Part shown: piece by piece, positions 9,952 to 17,876 of the stretch
Layout: each line of letters begins with the position of its first letter
How positions within the stretch are numbered: position 1 is the stretch's first letter
Assembly: GCF_017086365.1 (NCBI RefSeq)
Contig: NZ_CP070969.1
Span: forward strand, 2,232,001 to 2,296,000
From: Paenibacillus tianjinensis
GTDB lineage: Bacteria; Bacillota; Bacilli; Paenibacillales; Paenibacillaceae
Direction: 5' to 3'
Length of the DNA stretch: 64,000 nucleotides
The notes under the pieces: generated by a model
What the model saw: only the letters and a program-made list of their open reading frames with translations
The model's database searches: none
Told to the model about the DNA's origin: nothing
Program-made: the position numbers and the translations under genes

Positions 9952-10578
9952 ATGATCTTTATACGTTATGAGAATTGGAAAAGCTATCTGCGGTATTATC
10001 CAGTTACGGTTATTCTGCTGCTGGCAAATGTACTAATGTTCGTCATTGTTTCACTGAACGGCGGTTCAACCAACCTGGATACACTTGTGAAGTTCGGAGC
10101 TGTAGTGGACAACGGTCCGGAGAAGGAAGAACTGTGGCGATATTTTGCTGCGACCTTTTTACATAACGGGTTTGCTCACTTGTTCTTTAATAGCTTTTCA
10201 CTGCTGGTGTTTGCTCCTCCGCTGGAGCGCCTGCTGGGCTGGTGGCGGTATGCAATTCTCTATGTGATCGGCGGTTTTCTGGCTAATATTCTTTCGGTTG
10301 CTCTGGGCGGTACGCCTGAACCGTATACGGCCACGGTATCTGTCGGCGCTTCAGGGGCGATTTATGCGATCTATGGTGCGTTTTTATATATTGCCGCGAT
10401 ACAGCGGGGGATGATGGATGAAGGCTCGCGTAAAACACTCTACGGGCTGTTAGTCGTGGGGATTGTAATGTCTTTTGCTACGCCGAATATTAATTGGATG
10501 GCCCATCTTGGCGGTTTAGTGGCCGGATTTTTCCTGTATGGTCTGATTATCCGTATTTTCAAAAGACGCAGAAGATAG
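9952..10578 (+). CDS. Rhomboid family intramembrane serine protease
   Basis: About 208 residues and six membrane segments. The catalytic pair is visible: Ser in VGASGAIYAIYGAF and His in NWMAHLGGLVAGF; the supporting HNGFAHLFFNSF motif of helix 2 is also present. Rhomboids cleave membrane proteins within the bilayer. ATG 9952 is preferred over ATG 9943 because AAAGG lies nine bases before it. The LysR gene begins 15 bases after its stop, suggesting co-transcription. Confidence 0.92.
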   Translation: MIFIRYENWKSYLRYYPVTVILLLANVLMFVIVSLNGGSTNLDTLVKFGAVVDNGPEKEELWRYFAATFLHNGFAHLFFNSFSLLVFAPPLERLLGWWRYAILYVIGGFLANILSVALGGTPEPYTATVSVGASGAIYAIYGAFLYIAAIQRGMMDEGSRKTLYGLLVVGIVMSFATPNINWMAHLGGLVAGFFLYGLIIRIFKRRRR

Positions 10579-10592
10579 GAGAGGGTGGGGAA

Positions 10593-11507
10593 GTGGAGTT
10601 AAGACAGCTGCAGTATTTTTTGAAGGTTGCCCAAAAAGAGCATGTCACCAGAGCGGCAGAAGAGCTGCATGTAGCCCAATCTGCGGTAAGCCGCCAGATT
10701 CATCAGCTCGAGCAGGAGCTTGGGGTGGACTTGTTTATGCAAAAGGGCCGAAATCTGCAGCTTACCCCGGTCGGGCAGCTTTTTTGTAAGCGGGTAGAGT
10801 CGCTGCTGAAGGATTTGGAGCGCTCGGTGGCTGAGGTACATGAATTTTTGGACCCGGAGCTCGGTGAAATCCGCATCGGCTTTCCGCACAGCCTTGGCAC
10901 TCATCTGATACCTTCGATTGTAGCGGAATTCCGGCGGCTGTATCCTAATGTCAGATTCCGTTTCAAACAAGGGACTTATTCTTCTTTGATCAAAGATGTG
11001 ATATCGGGCGAGGTGGATCTGGCGTTCATTTCCCCTTTTCCGGAAAATGATGGTCATGTCGCCGGAGATATCGTGATGACCGAGGAGCTGTTCGCAATTC
11101 TGCCGCAGCATCATCCGCTTGCTGGAGAAGAGGTAATCCGCTTGGAACAGCTGCGTGATGATAAATTCGTATTGTTTAGCCAAGGATATTCCTTAAGGCC
11201 AATCGTATGGCAAGCCTGTGTTCAGGCGGGGTTTAAACCGCAGATTGCCTTTGAGGGCGGAGAGACGGACACGATCCGCGGGTTGGTGGCTGCGGGGATG
11301 GGGGTAAGCCTGCTTCCGGAAACGGCACTGTATCAGACGAACCCGATGCAGCCTGCCCAGGTTAGGGTGGTGGAGCCGACGATAACCCGCACCGTGGGTA
11401 TCATTCACCGGAGTGAAGGGAAGCTGCCGCTGGTAGCCAGATCCTTCCTTACGTTCCTGCTCACTTATTTCAAAGACAAAAACAACAATACCCCGGTAGG
11501 CTCGTAG
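10593..11507 (+). CDS. LysR family transcriptional regulator
   Basis: 304 residues from GTG 10593, which follows AGGAGAGGG. N-terminal winged helix-turn-helix (MELRQLQYFLKVAQKEHVTRAAEELHVAQSAVSRQIHQLE is the family signature, cited here by QLQYFL and SAVSRQ), then a LysR substrate-binding domain from about residue 90 (GEIRIGFPHSLGTHL). Target unknown; the neighbouring rhomboid gene is on the same strand rather than divergent, so no classical LysR target is evident. Unusually, the stop codon lies within the loop of the terminator at 11484, whose left arm is coding. Confidence 0.9.
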   Translation: MELRQLQYFLKVAQKEHVTRAAEELHVAQSAVSRQIHQLEQELGVDLFMQKGRNLQLTPVGQLFCKRVESLLKDLERSVAEVHEFLDPELGEIRIGFPHSLGTHLIPSIVAEFRRLYPNVRFRFKQGTYSSLIKDVISGEVDLAFISPFPENDGHVAGDIVMTEELFAILPQHHPLAGEEVIRLEQLRDDKFVLFSQGYSLRPIVWQACVQAGFKPQIAFEGGETDTIRGLVAAGMGVSLLPETALYQTNPMQPAQVRVVEPTITRTVGIIHRSEGKLPLVARSFLTFLLTYFKDKNNNTPVGS

Positions 11508-11524
11508 CCTTCCGGGGTATTGTT
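11484..11524. terminator. Bidirectional terminator overlapping the LysR 3' end
   Basis: AACAATACCCCGG (11484-11496) pairs perfectly with CCGGGGTATTGTT (11512-11524). The left arm encodes the last residues of the LysR protein and its stop TAG is in the loop. It separates convergent genes. Confidence 0.85.
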
Positions 11525-11555
11525 TGTGCCGTGATGTGTGAAAGCTGGAAAAAGC

Positions 11556-12230
11556 TTAGTCGCGGTTGCCGAGGAACATCATGATCAGGCGCAGAAGCTC
11601 AAGCAGCGATACCAAAGCGGCAGCGACATAAGTCAAGGCGGCTGCATTCAGCACCTTAGCCACACCGCGTTCCTCCTCGTTACGGATGAAGCCTTGTTCG
11701 ACCATCACCTGGCGGGCGCGGCTGCTGGCGTTAAATTCAACCGGAAGTGTTACCAGCTGGAATGCGACAGCAGCAGAGAAGAAGATAATCCCCAGACCCA
11801 CCAGATTCATGGAGCTAAACAGAAAACCTGCAAGCAGCATGAAAGGGGCTACGCCAGAAGCAAAATTAACGACCGGGAACATCCGGTGGCGGAGTGCCAG
11901 CATCGGATAATGTTCTTTATGCTGGATGGCATGACCGATCTCGTGGCAGGCCACGGAGACAGCCGCGATAGAGCTCTCGTAATAGACTGGTTCGGAGAGC
12001 CGGACGACCCGGTGGATCGGATCATAATGGTCGGACAATGTTCCGCGGACCGGTTCGATGGGAACGTCATATAGACCGTGGGCATCGAGCATGCGACGTG
12101 CTGCTTCATATCCGGTTAAGCCGTTCATGTTGGCCACTTTAGCCCATTTATTAAAATTGCCCTTTACCCGGAACTGGGCCCACAACGAAAATAGAAATGC
12201 AATAATTACTAATAGATACATTAAAGCCAT
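11556..12230 (-). CDS. Zinc metallopeptidase, YugP family
   Basis: 224 residues with an N-terminal membrane helix, a zinc-binding HEIGHAIQH motif at residues 96-104 and two to three further membrane helices (ASGVAPFMLLAGFLF, GIIFFSAAVAFQLV, and one near the C-terminus). This is the YugP layout: a membrane-bound zinc protease facing the cytoplasm, substrate unknown. ATG start behind GGAGG. The MerR gene 34 bases upstream is on the same strand, so the two are probably co-transcribed. Confidence 0.9.
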   Translation of the reverse strand: MALMYLLVIIAFLFSLWAQFRVKGNFNKWAKVANMNGLTGYEAARRMLDAHGLYDVPIEPVRGTLSDHYDPIHRVVRLSEPVYYESSIAAVSVACHEIGHAIQHKEHYPMLALRHRMFPVVNFASGVAPFMLLAGFLFSSMNLVGLGIIFFSAAVAFQLVTLPVEFNASSRARQVMVEQGFIRNEEERGVAKVLNAAALTYVAAALVSLLELLRLIMMFLGNRD

Positions 12231-12264
12231 CTTTCATTCCTCCAAGTAATGTAAGTGAGTTAAG

Positions 12265-12696
12265 TTACATTGGCGGCCCCTGTGTCAGCAGAAGCCGGAT
12301 CGCTTCCATGCAGGCAACACCTTGCGGAATCAGAGCGGCAAGTGCACGTTTGGCTTGTACTGGCTTTAAACCGCTGATCATCGGTTCCAGTGCTTTTACT
12401 TCACGTTCCAGACGCTGCATCTGAAGCTCCAGCAGGACAAGTTTGTCCGAAACATCAGTTTCAGGAGTAGCTGAATTCCATTTGGTCATCATGGATTTAA
12501 TTTCTTCCAATGTATATTTCTCTTGCTTAAGTTGATTAATACGTTCCAAGGCAATTAAAGTTTCATGGCTATACAGCCGGTAATTCTTCATGCTTCTTGA
12601 TTCCGGAGCGATAAGCCCCAGTTTTGTATAGTAATCAATGGTTCGTTCACTTATATTAGCAGCCTTGGCAAGTTCTCCAATCCGGTATAGGATCAT
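12265..12696 (-). CDS. MerR family transcriptional regulator
   Basis: 143 residues. Residues 1-70 are a MerR winged helix (YRIGELAKAANISERTIDYYTKLGLI), followed by a coiled-coil dimer helix (VLLELQMQRLEREVKAL) and a short C-terminus with one Cys. No metal-binding Cys cluster is present. The only usable in-frame start is ATG 12696 with a weak GGGGAT site; AGGTGA further up serves a three-codon frame and looks irrelevant. Upstream of the YugP gene on the same strand. Confidence 0.85.
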   Translation of the reverse strand: MILYRIGELAKAANISERTIDYYTKLGLIAPESRSMKNYRLYSHETLIALERINQLKQEKYTLEEIKSMMTKWNSATPETDVSDKLVLLELQMQRLEREVKALEPMISGLKPVQAKRALAALIPQGVACMEAIRLLLTQGPPM

Positions 12697-13277
12697 ATCC
12701 CCATGCTATTTCACCTCGCTTGCGAATTCATTCAGCTCGAATGACAGCAATTATTTGACTAAATACTTCTATATCAAATGATACCAAATGACGAACCGTA
12801 CAGTCAAACGTCATACTTACTTTATGTATATGCAAAGCGGGGCGGATAGATTCTGCATACAGCATAGCGATACAATTTCTTTCAGGATTCCAATGAACCT
12901 GTGCGAGTTGGGAGATGAAAGAGCGGGATGAAGCTCGTATCAGAATGAATATAACATGTTATGTGACATTTTTAGGTGGTAATCATTTTCTTGACGGACT
13001 TGTCTTTATGAAAATTGGTAGCCGTTGTTAACTTATATTGGTTACTCACTTTATTAGAAAGAAAGGATTAGATTATTTAACATAGAGGAGCATGTTTAAG
13101 ACGAAGAGCTAATAAAAATACATTAAAGAAGGTGAAGTGACTGTATCCGTTTGCAGGGAAGTGGTCTGTGGATGGGGCGAAAATCATTCATTTATCAGCA
13201 ATAAAGTGTAAATATGGTCAAATAGTGTAGAGTTCATCTTCATTCTAAATAAATTAAATGCATTCAAAAAAATAGTC
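12697..13277. other. Long AT-rich intergenic region upstream of amt, no gene seen
   Basis: About 580 bases with stops in all frames and no ribosome site in front of a plausible coding frame. The only clear structure is the perfect palindrome ATAACATGTTAT at 12951-12962, followed by GTGACAT. Its length fits a large regulatory region for amt on the right and the MerR gene on the left, but most of it shows nothing I can name. Confidence 0.5.
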
Positions 13278-13345
13278 TTGTCAATTTACCTGACTTCTGA
13301 TTATAATGACATTAAGAGTTTCACGATTTGTTAGAAAATATAACA
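13278..13345 (+). promoter_or_regulatory. amt promoter with downstream GlnR/TnrA box
   Basis: TTGTCA (13278-13283), an 18-base spacer and TATAAT (13302-13307) form a good housekeeping promoter. At 13329-13345 stands TGTTAGAAAATATAACA, an exact match to the GlnR/TnrA consensus TGTNA-N7-TNACA. It lies just after the expected transcription start and before the ribosome site, a position suited to repression, most simply by GlnR when nitrogen is plentiful. Confidence 0.8.
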
Positions 13346-13363
13346 TTGGGGAGTGGGGTTAAG

Positions 13364-14758
13364 ATGAAGAAAAAGATGTTGATGATGTTTCTGGCCATGA
13401 TCACGCTGATGATCTATCCTGTCAGTGCATTTGCTGCTGATGGACCGGCAACACCGGATTTACAGATCGGTCTGGATACGGCGTTTACGTTTCTGGCATT
13501 TATCTTAGTATTCTTTATGCAAGCTGGGTTTGCAATGCTTGAAGCTGGTTCGGTCCGGATGAAGAACGCCGGTCACGTTGCCGGTAAAACGGTACTGACA
13601 CTGGCAATTGCATGTTTGTGTTTCTGGGCACTCGGCTTCGGTCTAGGCTTTGGTAACGGCAACAGCTTCTTCGGAACTACAGGCTTCTGGTACGGTGGGG
13701 ATACACAAGCTGCATCGTTTGATAACGCCCTCGGATTCTCCGATGTAACCCTTAACGTTAAATTCCTGTTCCAAATGGCTTTTGCAGCAGTTTCCCTGGC
13801 GATCGTATCCGGTGGTATGGCTGAACGTGCTAAGCTGAGCGTATACATTATCTTCGGTATTCTGTTCTCTGTAGTCATCTATCCTGTCGTAGCTCACTGG
13901 GTATGGGGCGGCGGCTGGTTGGCTGAACTCAGCATGCAGGATTATGCAGGTTCCACAGTAGTCCATCTTACAGGTGCAACGGCAGCGGTTGTTGCTACAA
14001 TCTTGCTTAAACCTCGTCTAGGCAAGTTCAACAAAGAAGGTAAACCGGTTATTATTCCAGGCCACAACCAAGTGTTCACCGTACTCGGTGTAATCATCCT
14101 CTGGTTCGGCTGGTTCGGATTTAACCCAGGTAGTGCTTTGTCCCCAATGGGCGGGTTCTTCGGACACGTAGCCCTGACAACTAACATTGCTGCGGCTGCC
14201 GGGGGTCTGGCTGCATTGATTGCTTCCTGGCTGTACTTTGGCAAGTCTGACATTCCGGCTATGCTGAATGGCGTACTGGCTGCGCTTGTTGCCATCACAG
14301 GTGCCTGTGCATATGTACAGCCTTGGGCAGCTATCATCATCGGTCTGGTTGCAGGAGCATTCACATTCATGACCTCGCAATGGCTGGAACGCGCTGGTCT
14401 TGATGATCCGATTTATGCCTTCTCTGTTCACGGTATTGCCGGGATGTGGGGCGCATTGTCCACTGGTCTCTTCGCTGATCCGGATCTGATTGAAAAAGGT
14501 GCGCTTGTAGGTAAAGCTGGTCTGTTCTATGACGGCGGATTCCACCAGCTCGGCGTTCAGGCGCTTGGTGTAGCCGGCACCTTCGTATTCGTGGCTGTAA
14601 TGTCCTTCATCATTCTGTATGTAATCAAGCTGGTTATCGGCCTGCGTGTAACAGAAGAGGAAGAATTGATGGGTCTGGATATCAGTGAGCATGGTACTTA
14701 CGGTTATCCTGAGCAAATGAAACTGATTGCTGAATCGGAATCCAAAACCCGAAAATAA
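13364..14758 (+). CDS. amt: Ammonium transporter (Amt/AmtB family)
   Basis: 464 residues. Residues 1-25 form a signal-like leader ending VSAFAADG, followed by the 11-helix Amt fold: FFMQAGFAMLEAGSVR, the WGGGWL and pore segments, GFNPGSA, and the DDPIYAFSVHGIAGMWG block that carries a conserved pore His. It conducts ammonium/ammonia inward. ATG 13364 follows GGGGAGTGGGG; an in-frame TTG at 13328 would start inside the GlnR box and is rejected. No glnK/PII gene is adjacent, which is unusual for amtB; instead a DUF294 protein follows after 32 bases. Confidence 0.95.
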   Translation: MKKKMLMMFLAMITLMIYPVSAFAADGPATPDLQIGLDTAFTFLAFILVFFMQAGFAMLEAGSVRMKNAGHVAGKTVLTLAIACLCFWALGFGLGFGNGNSFFGTTGFWYGGDTQAASFDNALGFSDVTLNVKFLFQMAFAAVSLAIVSGGMAERAKLSVYIIFGILFSVVIYPVVAHWVWGGGWLAELSMQDYAGSTVVHLTGATAAVVATILLKPRLGKFNKEGKPVIIPGHNQVFTVLGVIILWFGWFGFNPGSALSPMGGFFGHVALTTNIAAAAGGLAALIASWLYFGKSDIPAMLNGVLAALVAITGACAYVQPWAAIIIGLVAGAFTFMTSQWLERAGLDDPIYAFSVHGIAGMWGALSTGLFADPDLIEKGALVGKAGLFYDGGFHQLGVQALGVAGTFVFVAVMSFIILYVIKLVIGLRVTEEEELMGLDISEHGTYGYPEQMKLIAESESKTRK

Positions 14759-14790
14759 CGGATAACATTACTGACGGGGGGGCGGACCGA

Positions 14791-15873
14791 TTGGCTTCGA
14801 TGGAATTGACAGACTGGAACGAAGATAAGCGATACTTGTCCATCGCAACGGCCGGTTCGCCGCAGGAACTTAAGGGCAGGCGCACGGCCTGCCAGCGAGT
14901 ACTTCTGGAACAGTTGAACGTTATTCCAATTGAGGAATGGATGGACCGTGTCAACGCGATGCACGATCTGATTGCTAAGACGGCGGTAAACATTTGTGAG
15001 GCGCAGATGAAGGAGGCGGGCTACGGCCTGCCTCCCTGCGCCTATTCCTTTATTGTATTTGGCAGCGCTGGCAGACAGGAAGCTACGCTCTGGAGCGACC
15101 AGGATAACGGCCTGATTGTAGAAGGAGAACCGGATGACCATAAGAATGCTTATTTCACCACTTTTGGCGGGATGTTGTCCAATGTCCTTGAAGAAGTGGG
15201 CTTTGAAAAATGTGAAGGCAAGGTAATGTGCTCTGAGCCGTTATGGAACAAGACACTTCCGGAATGGAAAATGCAGCTGCAGAGCTGGATGGGCCAGATG
15301 GAATGGGAACCGATAAGGTATCTTATTATCGCTTCTGATATGAGACATGTAGCGGGAAGTGCTGAGCTATCGGCTGAATGGAGGGAAGCCTTTCATGCCG
15401 GCTTTGTGGACAACGAGAAATTGAGTACTGCGGTTCTGCGCAATACCGTACGTCACAAAGCAACGCTTAACCTGCTTGGACAGGTTCTCACAGAACGATT
15501 CGGCGATAATGCCGGGGGATTTGATATTAAATATGGTGTCTATATCCCGCTAGTCAATATTGTCAGACATTTAGCGTTATTGCACGGAATTGAGGACAGT
15601 TCTACACTCAAAAGAATTGAAAAGCTTAGTGAACTGGACCAATACGAGCATCTTGAAAATATCCGGCGGGCTTTTTTGACGGCGTTGCGGATGCGGGTGA
15701 ACACACCTTTCGTTGAACGTGATGGTATGTTGTCGAGCAGTGACTATATTTCCGGCAATGCTTTGAAGAATAAGCAGCTCCTGTCCGAGCTGCGTGAAAG
15801 TCTGCTGCTGGTCAGACGCTTACACAGGGCTCTGCAGCGTCAGCTCCGGTCAGCGGAAAGGAGGCAGTCATGA
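14791..15873 (+). CDS. DUF294 putative nucleotidyltransferase (GlnD-like fold)
   Basis: 360 residues from TTG 14791 behind a G-rich site. Residues 85-110 hold the nucleotidyltransferase core FGSAGRQEATLWSDQDNGLI: GSxGR plus two catalytic-type Asp (103 and 105). Residues from ~220 on match the DUF294 C-terminal substrate-binding helix bundle (RNTVRHKATLNLLGQV). The CBS domains common in Proteobacterial relatives are missing. The fold is that of GlnD-type uridylyltransferases, which modify PII. Placement after amt suggests a link to nitrogen status, but target and activity are unknown. Its stop overlaps the next start (ATGA). Confidence 0.8.
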   Translation: MASMELTDWNEDKRYLSIATAGSPQELKGRRTACQRVLLEQLNVIPIEEWMDRVNAMHDLIAKTAVNICEAQMKEAGYGLPPCAYSFIVFGSAGRQEATLWSDQDNGLIVEGEPDDHKNAYFTTFGGMLSNVLEEVGFEKCEGKVMCSEPLWNKTLPEWKMQLQSWMGQMEWEPIRYLIIASDMRHVAGSAELSAEWREAFHAGFVDNEKLSTAVLRNTVRHKATLNLLGQVLTERFGDNAGGFDIKYGVYIPLVNIVRHLALLHGIEDSSTLKRIEKLSELDQYEHLENIRRAFLTALRMRVNTPFVERDGMLSSSDYISGNALKNKQLLSELRESLLLVRRLHRALQRQLRSAERRQS

Positions 15874-16619
15874 AGGAGCCAAACAAAGGCGGAGGATTCT
15901 GGAATAATCTGAGGCAAGGCGGAATGCCCTCCGCCATTGCATCGATGAGAGGCGGGGAATCGGCACAGCAAACCGCGCAGCAAATGGCCTTTATCCGATC
16001 ACTCATGCGCGAGAAGCGGCGACCTGAAGTACTGCATACCCCGCTTTCCGAACTGGAGACGGTCATATTCGATCTGGAAACGACCGGGTTCTCACATCAG
16101 CATGGCGATGAAATTATGTCCTTTGGAGCAATCCGGGTAGTCGGTGAAGAAATCAAAGAAGATGAGTGCTTTTACACACTTGTGAATTGCCAGACGTCGA
16201 TACCGGACAATATTACAAGACTTACTGGAATTTCCGAGGAGATGACATCATCCGCGCCTTCATTGATCGACGGCCTTCATAATTTCATGTCGTTTGTAGG
16301 CCAGCGTGTGCTTGTGGCACATGGGAGTGCGCATGACAAAGCCTTTTTAAACGCTGCATTGTGGAAAACCTCAAAGGTACAACTTACCCACAGGGTACTG
16401 GACACGATGATGCTGGCCCGCTGGCTGGAGCCGCACCGCAGCAATTATACCTTGGATGAGCTGCTCGCGGTTCATGAAATCCCCATCGAAGGGCGGCATA
16501 ACGCCCTGGAGGATGCTAAGATGACTGCACGTTTATGGGTGTCTTATCTCAGGGAAATTTCGCAGAAACGCCAGGTGGAGACGCTGGGAGATCTTTATGC
16601 TTACTTGAGCAGAGCGTAG
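15870..16619 (+). CDS. DnaQ-like 3'-5' exonuclease (DEDDh family)
   Basis: 249 residues, translationally coupled to the DUF294 gene by a 4-base overlap. Residues 1-60 are a poorly conserved head; the exonuclease domain runs from 64 to 235 with FDLETTGF (Asp68, Glu70), the HGSAHDKAFL motif and RHNALEDAKMTARLW (catalytic His and Asp). Members degrade DNA or small RNAs from the 3' end. DUF294 and DnaQ-like genes are also paired in Proteobacteria, so a shared function is likely, though unproven. The last 19 bases overlap the convergent JAMM gene. Confidence 0.88.
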   Translation: MKEPNKGGGFWNNLRQGGMPSAIASMRGGESAQQTAQQMAFIRSLMREKRRPEVLHTPLSELETVIFDLETTGFSHQHGDEIMSFGAIRVVGEEIKEDECFYTLVNCQTSIPDNITRLTGISEEMTSSAPSLIDGLHNFMSFVGQRVLVAHGSAHDKAFLNAALWKTSKVQLTHRVLDTMMLARWLEPHRSNYTLDELLAVHEIPIEGRHNALEDAKMTARLWVSYLREISQKRQVETLGDLYAYLSRA

Positions 16620-17077
16620 AGTCGGGTATGGAGTAATTGCTGGCTTAGACCGCCGTCGGTTCCACGCTGCCGGTCAATAATGAAACCATTTAGTACCGGA
16701 AGCTCTGGGTCATCTTTGCCGGGGGAGCCGATCAGATAAACTTTGAATTGCTGACCCAAGGAAGCCAGACCCAGCAGGTCGGCAGCGGATGGCCAGGGTG
16801 GTGAGCTTGGATGGGAGTGGAACAGGCCAATGGGTGCCGGGTCGCTGTATAGTCCTTTGACCCATTCCCGAGGGTCGGGAACAAATGCATGCAGCGGGTC
16901 AGGCGCTACGTTGCTCATCGGCACATAGCTGCAGATGAGCATGCCCCCCGCTGCGGCAGTGCCCAGCAGTAATCCGCATGCTTCATGCGGAAAGCAGGTC
17001 AGCAAGTGCTTCCCCAGCATGAGCTGAACGGAGGAATCCAGTCGAATCGGCGGGGTTGTTCCCTGGTGTGCTGTCAA
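16601..17077 (-). CDS. JAMM/MPN (Mov34, M67) family metallopeptidase
   Basis: 158 residues. The JAMM zinc site is complete: Glu32 in PHEACGLLLG, His87 and His89 in FHSHP, Ser97 and Asp100 in PSAAD. Bacterial members release ubiquitin-like sulfur carriers or cysteine adducts, often in cysteine/thiamine/molybdopterin work. No sulfur-carrier gene is adjacent here. Start TTG 17077 with GAGGGG upstream. Its 3' end overlaps the exonuclease gene by 19 bases in convergent orientation. Confidence 0.88.
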   Translation of the reverse strand: MTAHQGTTPPIRLDSSVQLMLGKHLLTCFPHEACGLLLGTAAAGGMLICSYVPMSNVAPDPLHAFVPDPREWVKGLYSDPAPIGLFHSHPSSPPWPSAADLLGLASLGQQFKVYLIGSPGKDDPELPVLNGFIIDRQRGTDGGLSQQLLHTRLYALLK

Positions 17078-17099
17078 GTATTTACCCCTCTCTCTTCAT

Positions 17100-17132
17100 A
17101 GGATTCCGTCTTAGACGGGATCCTCTTTTTTT
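17100..17132 (+). terminator. Plus-strand terminator in the JAMM/tlpA divergent gap
   Basis: AGGATTCCGTC pairs with GACGGGATCCT (one G-U pair) around TTA, followed by CTTTTTTTATTT. The T tract is only on the plus strand. The nearest plus-strand gene ends at 16619, so the transcript that stops here must cross the whole JAMM gene in antisense. Confidence 0.8.
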
Positions 17133-17146
17133 ATTTTACAGATGGT

Positions 17147-17174
17147 TTGAAACTGCCTGCATTGAGGGTACAAT
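17147..17174 (+). promoter_or_regulatory. Promoter of the TlpA/ResA-like gene
   Basis: TTGAAA (17147-17152), 16 bases, TACAAT (17169-17174). It begins just after the terminator above, isolating the thioredoxin gene from upstream transcription. Confidence 0.65.
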
Positions 17175-17214
17175 AGGAGCAACCCATCCCATTTGTAAAG
17201 GAACAGACATACTG

Positions 17215-17781
17215 ATGAGAGCTGTTAATAAACGTAATCTAACGGTTGTGGCCCTGATTGTATTTCTGGTTGTGCTTGCGATAGAGCACCGCTTTAAGAC
17301 GGAGCCGGAGACGGTTCCTGTCATTGAGCAGCAGGCGTCTGCGTCCGCAAGCGGTGCAGGTGCGGGTTTGGCAGCCCCTGCGTTCTCTCTGGAGGACAGT
17401 ACCGGGAATGTGTATCAAGTGGGCGGCCCCAGGCAGAAGGCGCTTATTGTGAACTTCTGGGCTTCATGGTGCGAACCCTGCCAGCTGGAGGCACCTGAAC
17501 TGAATAAAATGGCGCTGAAATATAAGGATGTTCTGGATATTTACGGAATCAACGTAACGAGCCAGGATTATAAGCCAAACGCGGAACGGTTCATCAGGAA
17601 ATATATGCTGGCTTTTCCTGTGATGTTTGATAGTAAAGGCACAGTGTTTGACAAATATCAAGGCCAGGTGTTTCCAACCAATGTGCTGATTGACAAAAAT
17701 GGTGTGATTGCAGAAGTTGTACTTGGTGCTTTGACAGCTGAGGAGCTGGAAAAGAAGATTATTTCACTTACCGGCTCTTAA
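17215..17781 (+). CDS. Membrane-anchored thiol-disulfide oxidoreductase (TlpA/ResA-like)
   Basis: 188 residues: a short Arg/Lys head, one membrane helix (LTVVALIVFLVVLAI), a Gln/Ala/Ser linker, then a redoxin domain from residue 53. The active site WASWCEPC (Cys86, Cys89) with the ResA-type Glu between the cysteines is clear. ResA-type proteins face outward and reduce apocytochrome c or spore proteins; the partner here is not indicated. ATG 17215 is chosen because the membrane helix follows immediately. Confidence 0.88.
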   Translation: MRAVNKRNLTVVALIVFLVVLAIEHRFKTEPETVPVIEQQASASASGAGAGLAAPAFSLEDSTGNVYQVGGPRQKALIVNFWASWCEPCQLEAPELNKMALKYKDVLDIYGINVTSQDYKPNAERFIRKYMLAFPVMFDSKGTVFDKYQGQVFPTNVLIDKNGVIAEVVLGALTAEELEKKIISLTGS

Positions 17782-17799
17782 GGCGTACGAAAATCTGCC

Positions 17800-17846
17800 T
17801 AAAGCCCCTTTGCGTTCAGGATATCCTGTCTGCAGAGGGGCTTTAT
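17800..17846. terminator. Terminator between tlpA-like gene and cimA
   Basis: TAAAGCCCCTTTGC pairs with GCAGAGGGGCTTTA across an inner AGGATATCCT. Serves two converging genes. Confidence 0.8.
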
Positions 17847-17876
17847 GGTGTGTATGCTTGTTCAGAGAAACGAACT

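Noticed and set aside
13328..13363. In-frame TTG at 13328 as the amt start
   Set aside because: It lies inside the GlnR box, has no ribosome site, and the signal-like head with GGGGAGTGGGG upstream favours ATG 13364.
17100..17132. Hairpin as a riboswitch attenuator for the TlpA gene
   Set aside because: A good promoter (17147-17174) lies after it, so the hairpin is not in the TlpA leader.
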